Part shown: positions 18,401 through 25,965 of the stretch, piece by piece
How the letters are laid out: every line of letters starts with the position of its first letter
How positions within the stretch are numbered: position 1 is the stretch's first letter
From: Chitinophagaceae bacterium
GTDB taxonomy: Bacteria; Bacteroidota; Bacteroidia; Chitinophagales; Chitinophagaceae
Assembly: GCA_947447825.1 (NCBI GenBank)
Contig: CANFLL010000001.1
Span: forward strand, 162,303-226,302
Length of the DNA: 64,000 nucleotides
Reading direction: 5' to 3'
The notes under the pieces: generated by a model
The model's input: only the letters and a program-made list of their open reading frames with translations
Told to the model about the DNA's origin: nothing
The model's database searches: none
Made by a program: the position numbers and the translations under genes

Positions 18401-20417
18401 CTGTTTTGGGATATACATGTGGCACAGAACGGATGGTAGAATTTAATGGAAGAATTGCAGAGCTATCCCCGAAATCCATAAATGCAGTTTCAACAAAACG
18501 GTAACCAAACTTAAATTTTAATGTATTTCTTACTCCATCACAAGAATAAAAAGCGGTGTCATTTGCAAAAGGAGGTAATATGTAAACATATTTATGGTAT
18601 GTTACTGAGTCAAAGCAAGTGCCATTATAGGCAATTAGTTTTACATCAAAATAGCCAGTGTCTTTAAAATTATGATAAGGATTTTTTTCATGGCTAATTC
18701 TGCCGCTATCACTAAAACTCCAAGTCCAGTAATCAACAGGGGAAGGTGTTAGGTCATTAAAAAAAACTCTTCCTCCACAGTGAATTGTGTCTTTAGTTGT
18801 AAAACGAGGAACTGGTTTGGAGAAAGTCTGAATGTAACGAAGCCAAACAGTATCATTACACCCATCAGTTGTTTCATAAGAAAGTTTAACGGGGAATTTT
18901 CCAATCGTATTATACGTATGAGATGGGAATGTGTCGGTAGAAGTGTTTCCATCACCTAAATCCCAATTAAAACTTTTTATTCCAACCGAAGGGTTTGATG
19001 AAAAGTCTACCTTAAGACCTGCACAACCAGATGTATTACTCAGACTGTCATTAGATTTAGTTTCAATTTTTATTAGTGTACTTGGAAGTGTAATTGTTTT
19101 ACTAACCGTGGCAGTGCATCCATTAGTTTGTTTGCTGTATAGATTAATTGTATAGGTTTTGTCGCTTTGTAATGAAAATGAAGCAGGATTTTTTGTTAGG
19201 GTATCTTTAACACCTCCGCTAATAATCCAAGTCCAAGTGCTTCCAATGGAAGTATCTTTTGCAATTAGCAGGGTTTTTCCTCCACAGCCTGGCGTAATGG
19301 TGCTTTCAAAGCCAGCAAGTTGTAAAGTAGGTAATACTGTAATTGTCTTATTTGATGATGAATTGCATGAGCCATAATAGTTTGTAAGCATTACCTGATA
19401 GCTACCAACTGCATCAAAAAGATTGGTTGCAGTTAAGCCGCTGATCGTGTTTGGGTTATTACTAAATTTCCATACGGATGAATCAGGTGTAGGAGAGCTA
19501 GTATTTGTAAACAAAACATTTGCCTTTGTACATAATCCTGAATAAGTAAAATTTGTTTGAAATTGACCAACAAAAAGCGGCGTTGGCAAGCTAGCAGTGT
19601 CTGTGCAGCCGTTTGCATTCTGAACAATCAATGAATCATGAAAACTACCAACTGAATTGTAGGTATGCGTTGGATTATCGATAGTTGAACTAGATTTATC
19701 TCCAAACTTCCATACATATTTTGCAAGGTCAGTATCTTTTGAGGTACTAGTAAAAGTGATAGAATCTCCTGTTTTACATAAATAAGATTTACTTCTAGTG
19801 TAGTTTGCTTTAGGTGTTAATTGTGCATTAATAAAGTCTGTTTTGCCCAAGCTCGATACATCACACCCAGTAGTTGATTGAACAATAAGCTTGACAGTAT
19901 ATTTTCCACTCACACTATAAAAATGGGAAACTGTTTTTTTTGTGCTATCTCCGTTATCGGTTGTTCCATCACCAAAATCCCAAAAGAATGAATTGAGCAA
20001 GCCACTTCCTGCGATTGAGGTACTTGTAAAAATTACCTTTAATGGAGTGCAACCCACACTATCGCTTACAATAAAGTTGGCAGTTGGATTTGAATACACT
20101 ACAATTGTTTGAGTTTTTATATCGGTTACACTTCCATCGGTAACTGTTAACGTCGCCGTATAAGTTTGTGGATTATTGTAAATAGCAGCTATTGGTGCAT
20201 TGGGATCTGTAGTAGAAATTGAATTGGTATTCCCAAAACTCCAATTGTAAATTGCAGATGCCGATGCCCCAACAGTTGTGTTTGTAAATGACACTTTAAG
20301 CCCACTGCAACCCGAACTTTTGTCTACAGTAAAATCAGCTTTTAGTTGTGCATGTGCTGAATGCGAAATGAGTGTAAGCGTGAATATTAGCAGCAACGTT
20401 AGAATGAAGTTTCGCAT
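15435..20417 (-). CDS. Giant PKD-repeat surface protein with T9SS type B (gliding-associated) C-terminus
   Basis: About 1660 residues. The start at 20417 is chosen because it opens a clean signal peptide (MRNFILTLLLIFTLTL...AHAQ); earlier in-frame ATGs at 20438 and 20465 add hydrophilic residues. The body is a long string of PKD domains, seen as repeated W-x-F/L-G-D-G or WSFG motifs (FFWDFGDGTTDNGD, YVWKFGD, FNWDLGDGNTST, QWSFGDGTSG, YTWDFGDGAVDT and others). Many Cys residues and VTDxxGC blocks are also present. The last ~95 residues match the gliding-motility-associated type B sorting domain (LFMPSAFTPSANINNVFYP, FDRLGNKIFE, GWNGTI, APNGTYVYSIEA). It is probably a secreted or surface-exposed adhesin. 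Its length is at the high end for the family. Confidence 0.95.
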   Translation of the reverse strand: MRNFILTLLLIFTLTLISHSAHAQLKADFTVDKSSGCSGLKVSFTNTTVGASASAIYNWSFGNTNSISTTDPNAPIAAIYNNPQTYTATLTVTDGSVTDIKTQTIVVYSNPTANFIVSDSVGCTPLKVIFTSTSIAGSGLLNSFFWDFGDGTTDNGDSTKKTVSHFYSVSGKYTVKLIVQSTTGCDVSSLGKTDFINAQLTPKANYTRSKSYLCKTGDSITFTSTSKDTDLAKYVWKFGDKSSSTIDNPTHTYNSVGSFHDSLIVQNANGCTDTASLPTPLFVGQFQTNFTYSGLCTKANVLFTNTSSPTPDSSVWKFSNNPNTISGLTATNLFDAVGSYQVMLTNYYGSCNSSSNKTITVLPTLQLAGFESTITPGCGGKTLLIAKDTSIGSTWTWIISGGVKDTLTKNPASFSLQSDKTYTINLYSKQTNGCTATVSKTITLPSTLIKIETKSNDSLSNTSGCAGLKVDFSSNPSVGIKSFNWDLGDGNTSTDTFPSHTYNTIGKFPVKLSYETTDGCNDTVWLRYIQTFSKPVPRFTTKDTIHCGGRVFFNDLTPSPVDYWTWSFSDSGRISHEKNPYHNFKDTGYFDVKLIAYNGTCFDSVTYHKYVYILPPFANDTAFYSCDGVRNTLKFKFGYRFVETAFMDFGDSSAILPLNSTIRSVPHVYPKTGVYLTKLTSTYGQCKVTDTLFVSILTKQNPQISTSDSVVCVNDSVKVTIANNSLQANPSRYGIQDNYNIYRWQTDDTSTFKGMFLPQPDWFISDYFGYLSGMKLGKDSFRVILQSSNYGCLDTSNFIHVTVKGPVANYSIQDTKNCFKLPITFNDLSKPTFGIPIVKWIWGFGDAVFDTSSTNASVNHIYNNPGPYPTSLKVIDSAGCYAEKTGVDSAFPKGPKADFNWNPKFVVVNTSANFINNTNTYEATNVNYSWSFTSNGGYSTSKISDINIFYPSAITDTVTLIATDANDKTCTDKVVKVVPIKKVFAMFNYTTEYLNGKNNNCPPLRATFTSQSVNADSIQWSFGDGTSGSGITANKVATHYYNLAGSYIITLYAYKSSQLLDSISDTLIIKGAFAKLSSNVLKGCVPTKVDFTITESNSLSYTWDFGDGAVDTLSKDTFKSHLYKIPNLYTPHVTLVDINGCTSYFPFPYRILIDTLNTSFAPNITPICDSGIVSFVPKTKCLSVDSLQATLAYHWDLGTGEAKDTSNSATPSFFYRIGKYPVTQTVTSFAGCVASFTDTISVVRSARGAISGPNTICGSLPATFSGTVENKTDSVVWLWKFGNGAVSTLQNPNAVYFTTGKDSILYDTVLLITQLNNCYDTTKAPLIVYPKPFIELKIDTNKICIGLKDRLVAHDGNKFDWTPKEKLINDSTMSVQPTDTTTYFVTVTNEYNCSSKDSSTIKVVKHLPVIPLYDTFVCKGKSIQLPVFGADSYRWLSDINTIKAGDLTSSSPTVTPIVSPTIYAVERKNECFVDTPKIKVNVENYPTVSTRDTFTLLTGSVVQLQSIVSPDVVSYQWSPSDYLSCTDCATPVCTPRSDITYTVVTANKYGCTATTNLKISLLCSNTLFMPSAFTPSANINNVFYPLGRGVKVVTHFVVFDRLGNKIFEKNNFNINDKGAGWNGTIYGIQAPNGTYVYSIEAVCDTGETLPLRKGTVVLIR

Positions 20418-20740
20418 AATTTTAATAATTAATTGCATTTCGATAAGTATTAAAAAACATGCCAATTAGTTGTAAATTATAGTGTTGCAATCACACTTAT
20501 CAATAACCTACTAAGGTTGATTTTTAAAGCAAATATTACTTTGTTATTCCCTTTAATCAGTATAGTTTATATCAAACATCTTTTTCAAATTTTCAAGGAT
20601 TCAAAATCTAAACTCATCATCCTAAGTGTGTATTTGAAATACGTAATCAACCAGTTTTTACATTTTAGGTTGTGTGTCAATGTCGTTTTGAAAAGCGATC
20701 CTTTGAACAAAAAGTAAGTCGGGACAAAGTGAAGCCTGCT
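20418..20740. other. Gap, no recognised gene
   Basis: AT-rich DNA holding the likely promoter region of the PKD gene on the minus strand. I found no convincing coding frame, RNA gene or repeat here. Confidence 0.5.
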
Positions 20741-21004
20741 TTAATTTTTGCAAGCAATCGTACATCCCTTTGCATTGATATCATCCATTTTTTCTTCTGT
20801 ATATCCATTGTCTACAACTATCCAGAAAATATTTAGCGTGTAGTAATGATACATTTTAAGTTGATTCTTTTTACAACAAATGAAGTCTTTATCTGGGAGG
20901 TAGTTCTTGCCAAACATACTAGTAAATGGAGCCGTAATAGTTGAGATGGCAACTATTCCACAAAAAAACGCAGACGTAATAATAGTTTTATAATGCAATG
21001 ACAT
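20741..21004 (-). CDS. Small hypothetical secreted Cys-containing protein
   Basis: 87 residues with an N-terminal hydrophobic segment (ITSAFFCGIVAISTITAPF) and four cysteines in the mature part (FICCKK ... GCTIACKN). The phrase MYHYYTLNIFWIVVDNGYT looks like a structured small domain. I do not recognise the family. The reading frame has its own spacing from the neighbours and is not a shadow of a longer gene. Confidence 0.6.
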   Translation of the reverse strand: MSLHYKTIITSAFFCGIVAISTITAPFTSMFGKNYLPDKDFICCKKNQLKMYHYYTLNIFWIVVDNGYTEEKMDDINAKGCTIACKN

Positions 21005-21239
21005 AAGTGGGGGGTTAGCGTTAAAAAATATTCAGACAAATCTATGTATACAAATAGGCGTGTTTGTAGTAGAATGTTGAAATTTCCTATATCCAACTTC
21101 ACTTTAATTATTTAGCTTTTTTGTTTTCATATTCAGCTAATTTTCTTATAAATCTTTCTCCTTAGGGATCTAACAAAAAATAATTTGAATTTTTATACTT
21201 CATTGATGTGTCTTTTTAGATTTATTACTTTCAACTTTT

Positions 21240-21405
21240 GTAACAGTTCAGGGGGTATTTACCACGAAGTACACAAGTAAAAAACAAGGACACTAAAGTT
21301 TAGAGTCCCCCAATAGTAGTTCTGAAGAGATAATACAACACAATCCTTGTGTTCTTGGTGAAAGCCTTAGTGACAGTTGTGGTTAAATACCCCCTGAATA
21401 GTTAC
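21240..21405. repeat. Imperfect inverted-repeat element with terminal ACCAC/GTGGT arms
   Basis: The left arm 21240-21265 and right arm 21379-21405 are nearly perfect reverse complements around a shared core of TTCAGGGGGTATTTA. About 113 bp separates them. The inner sequence contains ACGAAGTACACAAG and CCTTGTGTTCTTGG, resembling the common Bacteroidota ACCACAAAGTACACTAAG-type dispersed repeat seen again at 54224-54331. It is probably a MITE or REP-like element. Confidence 0.7.
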
Positions 21406-21667
21406 CAACTTTTTAAGTTTGTAACGAGCCTATAAAGGTGTTTGAAAATAAAATAGTGGGGGGATGTTTCCATAGTAAATAATCGCCAGTTTAGACACTA
21501 AACCTTGATATCCTTTGTTTTTTTGTGAACCTTGTAATAAATATCCTGAGTAGTAAGTGTAAGTAAAATAGCAATGAAGTAGTAAGATGTTTAATAGGAG
21601 GGAACTATTCAGCAAATTTTTTTACTAAAAGTAAAGGGGATTGATGGTTCACTTAATGAAAGTTAAA

Positions 21668-21707
21668 AGAAACTAGGTAGAACCATTGAATGTTCTACCT
21701 AGTTTCT
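21668..21707. terminator. Perfect 16-bp stem, likely terminator
   Basis: The arms AGAAACTAGGTAGAAC (21668-21683) and its exact complement (21692-21707) flank an 8-bp loop. For minus-strand transcription the stem is followed by a T-rich run. It could end the pfkB transcript, although it lies about 170 bp after the stop codon. Confidence 0.6.
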
Positions 21708-21786
21708 TCAGATTTTGGCAAAAACCTCCAGAGGTTCTTTTCAGAAGCTCAATATTTGATAGAAAAGAAGATGAATGATTGTTTCT

Positions 21787-21870
21787 GTAACACGAAAAGG
21801 TGTCTACTTAACGCTGATTTTGGACAAAAAAGTCAATCTAATTTAGGAGACTTCAGCCTTTTCGTGCTAC
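21787..21870. repeat. 84-bp inverted repeat downstream of pfkB
   Basis: CACGAAAAGG (21791-21800) pairs with CCTTTTCGTG (21857-21866), with further partial pairing outside (GTA/TAC) and inside. It sits just after the pfkB stop. It could be a long hairpin in the 3' UTR or a small mobile palindrome. Confidence 0.6.
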
Positions 21871-21880
21871 TAAAAACCAA

Positions 21881-22801
21881 TTATACTAGCTTGATGTCAA
21901 AAGAAGAAAGTTCCACAAATTGATGAATTCTTTGGTGTATTTCTTCTTGGCTAAGAGTTCTTAAACGTTCTGTACCAAATTTCTCAACTGCAAAACTTGC
22001 CATTGCACTTCCCACAATGATGGCCGTTTTCATGTTGTCGAAACTAATATCTTTTGTTTTTGCTAAATGAGCAATGAAGCCACCCGCAAACGTATCTCCC
22101 GCTCCTGTTGGGTCAAATACTTCTTCCAGTGGTAAGGCTGGTGCAGAGAACACTTGGTCGTTATGGAACAATAATGCTCCATGTTCTCCTTTTTTAATGA
22201 TGATAAACTTTGGCCCCATTGCTGAAATTTTTTGAGCAGCACGAACCAAAGAATAGTCGCCGCTCAATTGGCGTGCTTCGCTATCATTTACCATCAACAC
22301 ATCAACAAGGCTAAGGGTATGTTTCAAGTCGTCTAGTGCAATGTCCATCCAAAAATTCATGGTATCCATTACAATCAGTTTTGGTTTCTTTTTCAACTGC
22401 TCAATCACGCTGCTTTGTACAGAAGGAGCAAGATTGCCCAGCATCAAAAACTCACAATCTTGGTAACTTTCAGGCACTACAGGTTTAAAATCTCCTAACA
22501 CATTTAGTTCAGTTACCAAAGTGTCGCGGGTATTCATATCCATGTGATAGCGTCCACTCCAGAAGAAAGTTTTCTCATCTTTCTTAATCTGAACACCTTC
22601 TAAAGCCACACCACGTGCAGTTAAAATATCCAATTCAGATTGGGGGAAATCACCACCAACCACAGAGATTTGTTTAACACCAGCAAAATTGCTAGCACAC
22701 CAAGCGATGAAAGTTCCTGCACCGCCAATAATTTTATCTGTTTTTCCAAATGGCGTTTCAATTTGGTCGAAAGCCATAGACCCTACAACTACTAAAGACA
22801 T
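21881..22801 (-). CDS. PfkB-family carbohydrate/nucleoside kinase
   Basis: 306 residues of the ribokinase-like fold. The N-terminal GSMAFDQIETPFGK and GGAGTFIAWCASNF correspond to the substrate-binding Gly-Gly motif. The C-terminal signature DPTGAGDTFAGGF contains the catalytic Asp and anion hole. The family phosphorylates sugars or nucleosides with ATP in the cytoplasm. The substrate cannot be told from sequence alone; adenosine-kinase-like or sugar kinase are both possible. The next gene upstream on the same strand is the oligoalginate lyase, but an array-filled gap of almost 500 bp separates them, so co-transcription is doubtful. Confidence 0.93.
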   Translation of the reverse strand: MSLVVVGSMAFDQIETPFGKTDKIIGGAGTFIAWCASNFAGVKQISVVGGDFPQSELDILTARGVALEGVQIKKDEKTFFWSGRYHMDMNTRDTLVTELNVLGDFKPVVPESYQDCEFLMLGNLAPSVQSSVIEQLKKKPKLIVMDTMNFWMDIALDDLKHTLSLVDVLMVNDSEARQLSGDYSLVRAAQKISAMGPKFIIIKKGEHGALLFHNDQVFSAPALPLEEVFDPTGAGDTFAGGFIAHLAKTKDISFDNMKTAIIVGSAMASFAVEKFGTERLRTLSQEEIHQRIHQFVELSSFDIKLV

Positions 22802-22998
22802 GTTTATTTTTTTATTAATTAAGCGGCGAAACTAAAGGAAATTGCTTCAATGATAAAATCATTTGAAGTCCTATTGTTTGGTAGGTTGAGTCTGAAGGGA
22901 AGATGGTTGTTTGCATAGTCAACAAATTAACCCTATTCCACTTTCCTCTTCTATTTTATTACTAGGTTCAGTTTTTCTTGAAATCTTTATTTTGGTTG

Positions 22999-23191
22999 AT
23001 TTATTCAGGTGAGTCCTTCAGTCCTTCACCTGAATCACCGAAGGACTCACCTGAATAAATGGGTAAAAAGCTTTTACAAGTTTTTTATTCAGATTTTTTA
23101 CTGACATATTCACCTGAGTGACCGATACATTCAACTGAATATGTCAGTCACTCAGGTGAATCATTCGGTCACTCAGGTGAATCAATGCTAG
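22999..23191. repeat. 21-bp-period palindromic array C
   Basis: Two clusters. In 22999-23060 a perfect 21-bp inverted repeat (arms 22999-23019 and 23040-23060) flanks one further unit. In 23108-23191 four 21-bp units start at 23108, 23129, 23150 and 23171. Cores are CACCTGAGTGAC and its complement, with CTGACATATTCA / TGAATATGTCAG arms nested inside. The core ACTCAGGTGA recurs in array G at 49.8 kb. Confidence 0.93.
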
Positions 23192-23287
23192 AACCAAGTG
23201 AATATATTTACTGTTTTATTTAAGTAAACTTTTTCTTGCTTAATCTATACTGCTTTTACTACTAACTAGGCCTCAGTGTTTAAAAGC

Positions 23288-25489
23288 CTACAACTCTTTG
23301 CCATCATACAATACAACGAAAGGGCCTGCAAATTGAAGTGCTTTGTTATTAATGATTATGTTGTGCTTTTCAGCAGATTTATAATTGCTATTACATTGAA
23401 TAAGCAATAAAGGCTTCTCGCCAATCATAACTTCTGCAACGGAATATTCGGGATCATTTCTTAAAAGAGTAATCTTTTTAACAGATGAATAAGCATTTGT
23501 AGAGGTTTCAGTTACTGAATTATAGCCGCCATGAATTTCTAATACGTTGATAAATGTTTGATTATTCCCTTTCTTCCTAATCAAGTAGGCAGGCTCTCTT
23601 CGTAGGTTAAAGTTGGGGTCATTGGCGCCAATCCTTGTAAAGTAGAACTGTGTACTATCATCCGATAGGGATGAAATACTATAGTATGTTTTATCATTTA
23701 AAAAAGTAAACTGAGCTAATGGATTGTTGTACTTACCTTCTGCCTCTTTCCATAGGTGTTGATAGCCAAACTTTTTACCCATTGTTGTTTGGTTAGTGCC
23801 AAATGTTTTGTAGGGAAAAGAGGTACTCATCAATGTTCCTGAGTACTGAAAAGGCAAATCGAATTGGTGTTGTGTGGCAGAAACTGCCCTAAAAATATCT
23901 ACGGTCAAAGGTTTTGGGTTATTGGGTAATTGTAGCATGTAGATAGTTCTATGCAGTTTTATATCCTGATAAGCATTTGTGTCTAATGCACTAACTACTT
24001 GAACATTGCCACCGATGCTGCTAAATAGTTTGTTGGAATGATGCGCTTGGCTTGCATCTTCAACGGCATTGAAATGACTTTTTTCGTCAGCCACAATCGT
24101 GTTGTGGGCGATGGTTTGAGAGGAGTATGTTTTAGTTTCGGGTAAATACCTGCCGCCATATTTCTGCTCAATGTTAACAAATCTCACTGCGCCATAGTCT
24201 GTTATTATCTCATTGCCTTCATCAAATAGGTTGATGTTTAGTTTGTCAAAATGCCCATGCGATAAACCATGTCCTGTGTATTTAAATATTAAAGAAGTAA
24301 GTTTTTCGTTTGCTCCAGATCGAAGAATACTCACACCACCTTCATCACCATTGGCGCCATCAGTAAACTCAATTGATTGATAAGGATAATAACGAGGGAT
24401 GTTTTTATTGCGTGAGATTTCTTCTGCAAGGCTAATTCCACCCCTGCTTAGAGTTACTCTTTTTTGCTGAACAACCACAGGAAGTAAATTTTTGTCTTCG
24501 CCAAAAACTTCTCTAGCAATGTCAACGGCTTCTACAATTTCGTTAGTGATAAATGTTTTGTCTTTCAACGCATCATTATAGCAAAAAAAACTGCCGTCCA
24601 AGTTTGTTTGTTGTAGTGCATTGTATAGTGATTTTCGAAGAACATTGTTTTTTCTGTTAAATATCTTGAGTTCAGGTTTATAATGTTGCAATGAATTAGC
24701 AAACAGGAAAAAAGGCAAAAGAGAATAACGAGTGTAATAAGGACCTTCGGTATAGAATCCTTCTGGAGAAAACAAACCATCGATATTTGCGACAAAACCA
24801 GACTTCCTATCCTTATTTCCACCATATAAAGCTTTGTCAACCCAATCATCATTATCAGTTGCTATGCCCGCTATGCCTACGCCGGCACAAGCCCAAACTG
24901 CATGGTTGTGAATTAGGGCAAACCAATCTTTCAGCTCGCCAGTAAAGAAATCAACTTCTGGTTTTAATGCTCCATCCGCAATTTTTTTTCTTTCAGATGC
25001 TGTTAAATAGTTGTATATGCCATCAAAAGCTAAACCAGCATACACCAACCAGTTTGCATCATTTAGTGCTTGATGAAAGATGTGACCTGGATATTTACTC
25101 TTGGCTTCAGGATGATTCTTTAGTGTGGGATTTAGGGCTGCATATTTAATAAATAACTTCTTTACTAAGTCTGCATATTTTTCTTCACCAGTTAACTGAT
25201 AAAGCATAGAGCTATTAAACATGAGGGTGTAGTTGTCTTTGTGCTTTTCATGCGTATATCCGCCAGCAGGGTCTTTAGGAAAAGGAACATCCACGTCTTT
25301 ATCAATCCAGAAATCTACACTAGCTTTTATGTCACTATATGATTTCTTTATTAATTCATTATCGTTCAATTTGCTCTTGATGAAAATAATATCACTCTTT
25401 GTGCAATAAACTATGGGATGTTTTTGTGCAGAAGCACATAAAAAAATAAACAAAGTGATAAGTGTAAGACAATTCTTTAGCAATTGCAT
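23288..25489 (-). CDS. PL17-type oligoalginate lyase (heparinase II/III-like)
   Basis: 733 residues with a signal peptide (1-21, ending SAQ), an (alpha/alpha) toroid N-terminal domain and a heparinase II/III-like beta-sandwich C-terminal domain. Residues expected for PL17 are present: Asn195-His196 (HNHAVWA), Tyr252 in GPYYTRYSL, and His407 in the HGLSHGHFDKLN block (407-418). These lie at a constant offset of six from those reported for Alg17c of Saccharophagus degradans (N201, H202, Y258, H413). The family exolytically cleaves alginate oligomers to unsaturated monouronates. A LacI-type operator-like site lies about 210 bp upstream. No alginate transporter or reductase (kduI/dehR-like) is adjacent. 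Confidence 0.9.
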   Translation of the reverse strand: MQLLKNCLTLITLFIFLCASAQKHPIVYCTKSDIIFIKSKLNDNELIKKSYSDIKASVDFWIDKDVDVPFPKDPAGGYTHEKHKDNYTLMFNSSMLYQLTGEEKYADLVKKLFIKYAALNPTLKNHPEAKSKYPGHIFHQALNDANWLVYAGLAFDGIYNYLTASERKKIADGALKPEVDFFTGELKDWFALIHNHAVWACAGVGIAGIATDNDDWVDKALYGGNKDRKSGFVANIDGLFSPEGFYTEGPYYTRYSLLPFFLFANSLQHYKPELKIFNRKNNVLRKSLYNALQQTNLDGSFFCYNDALKDKTFITNEIVEAVDIAREVFGEDKNLLPVVVQQKRVTLSRGGISLAEEISRNKNIPRYYPYQSIEFTDGANGDEGGVSILRSGANEKLTSLIFKYTGHGLSHGHFDKLNINLFDEGNEIITDYGAVRFVNIEQKYGGRYLPETKTYSSQTIAHNTIVADEKSHFNAVEDASQAHHSNKLFSSIGGNVQVVSALDTNAYQDIKLHRTIYMLQLPNNPKPLTVDIFRAVSATQHQFDLPFQYSGTLMSTSFPYKTFGTNQTTMGKKFGYQHLWKEAEGKYNNPLAQFTFLNDKTYYSISSLSDDSTQFYFTRIGANDPNFNLRREPAYLIRKKGNNQTFINVLEIHGGYNSVTETSTNAYSSVKKITLLRNDPEYSVAEVMIGEKPLLLIQCNSNYKSAEKHNIIINNKALQFAGPFVVLYDGKEL

Positions 25490-25965
25490 CGTTAGTGTAA
25501 GATTAAATGAATGATGATAAACAATTCTAGTTACCTAAACTGTTTCATTGAAGGGTGTAAAAATAGCAGCAATTTTCAGGCTTTAACAAATATGACAACT
25601 GAAACCTTTCCAAAATAAAGAGGCTTTTTTTTGAAAAAGTTTAATCAACAAATTTATTTGTTAGATAATTTAAAATCCTACTAAAAAATAGGCTACCGAA
25701 AACGCTTTCATTCAGATTTTTAATACGCATGATTGGCGTTTAATATTGAAAGTTTATTTATTTCAACATGGATATATTGTAAAAATAAATATTAATTTAT
25801 CAAGATTCAATGCCAGTAAGGATTAGGAATTTTAGGCCTTCTATTATCCACACGATGTTGAAATTTGGGGCGTTGTTTTATAAGATTCTAAGAATATTTT
25901 CGTTTGCTGCTTGATAAAATTGCAACTATTTAGTGGTTGCTTCATTGAACAAAAAAATACCTCTT
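25490..25965. other. Divergent intergenic region, PL17 / nrdJ
   Basis: AT-rich spacer between divergent genes, holding the operator-like site at 25697-25710. I looked for a cobalamin riboswitch ahead of the B12-dependent nrdJ and saw no clear B12 box; ATGCCAGTAAGG near 25810 is too weak a match. Confidence 0.5.
25697..25710. promoter_or_regulatory. LacI/cre-like operator
   Basis: CGAAAACGCTTTCA matches the LacI-family/cre consensus TGWAANCGNTNWCA except at the first base. It is about 208 bp upstream of the oligoalginate lyase start and 256 bp upstream of nrdJ, so regulation of the lyase by a sugar-responsive LacI-type protein is the better guess. No LacI gene is in the window. Confidence 0.5.

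Noticed and set aside
25490..25965. Cobalamin riboswitch ahead of nrdJ
   Set aside because: No B12 box or conserved stem core was seen by eye; only a covariance-model search could settle it.
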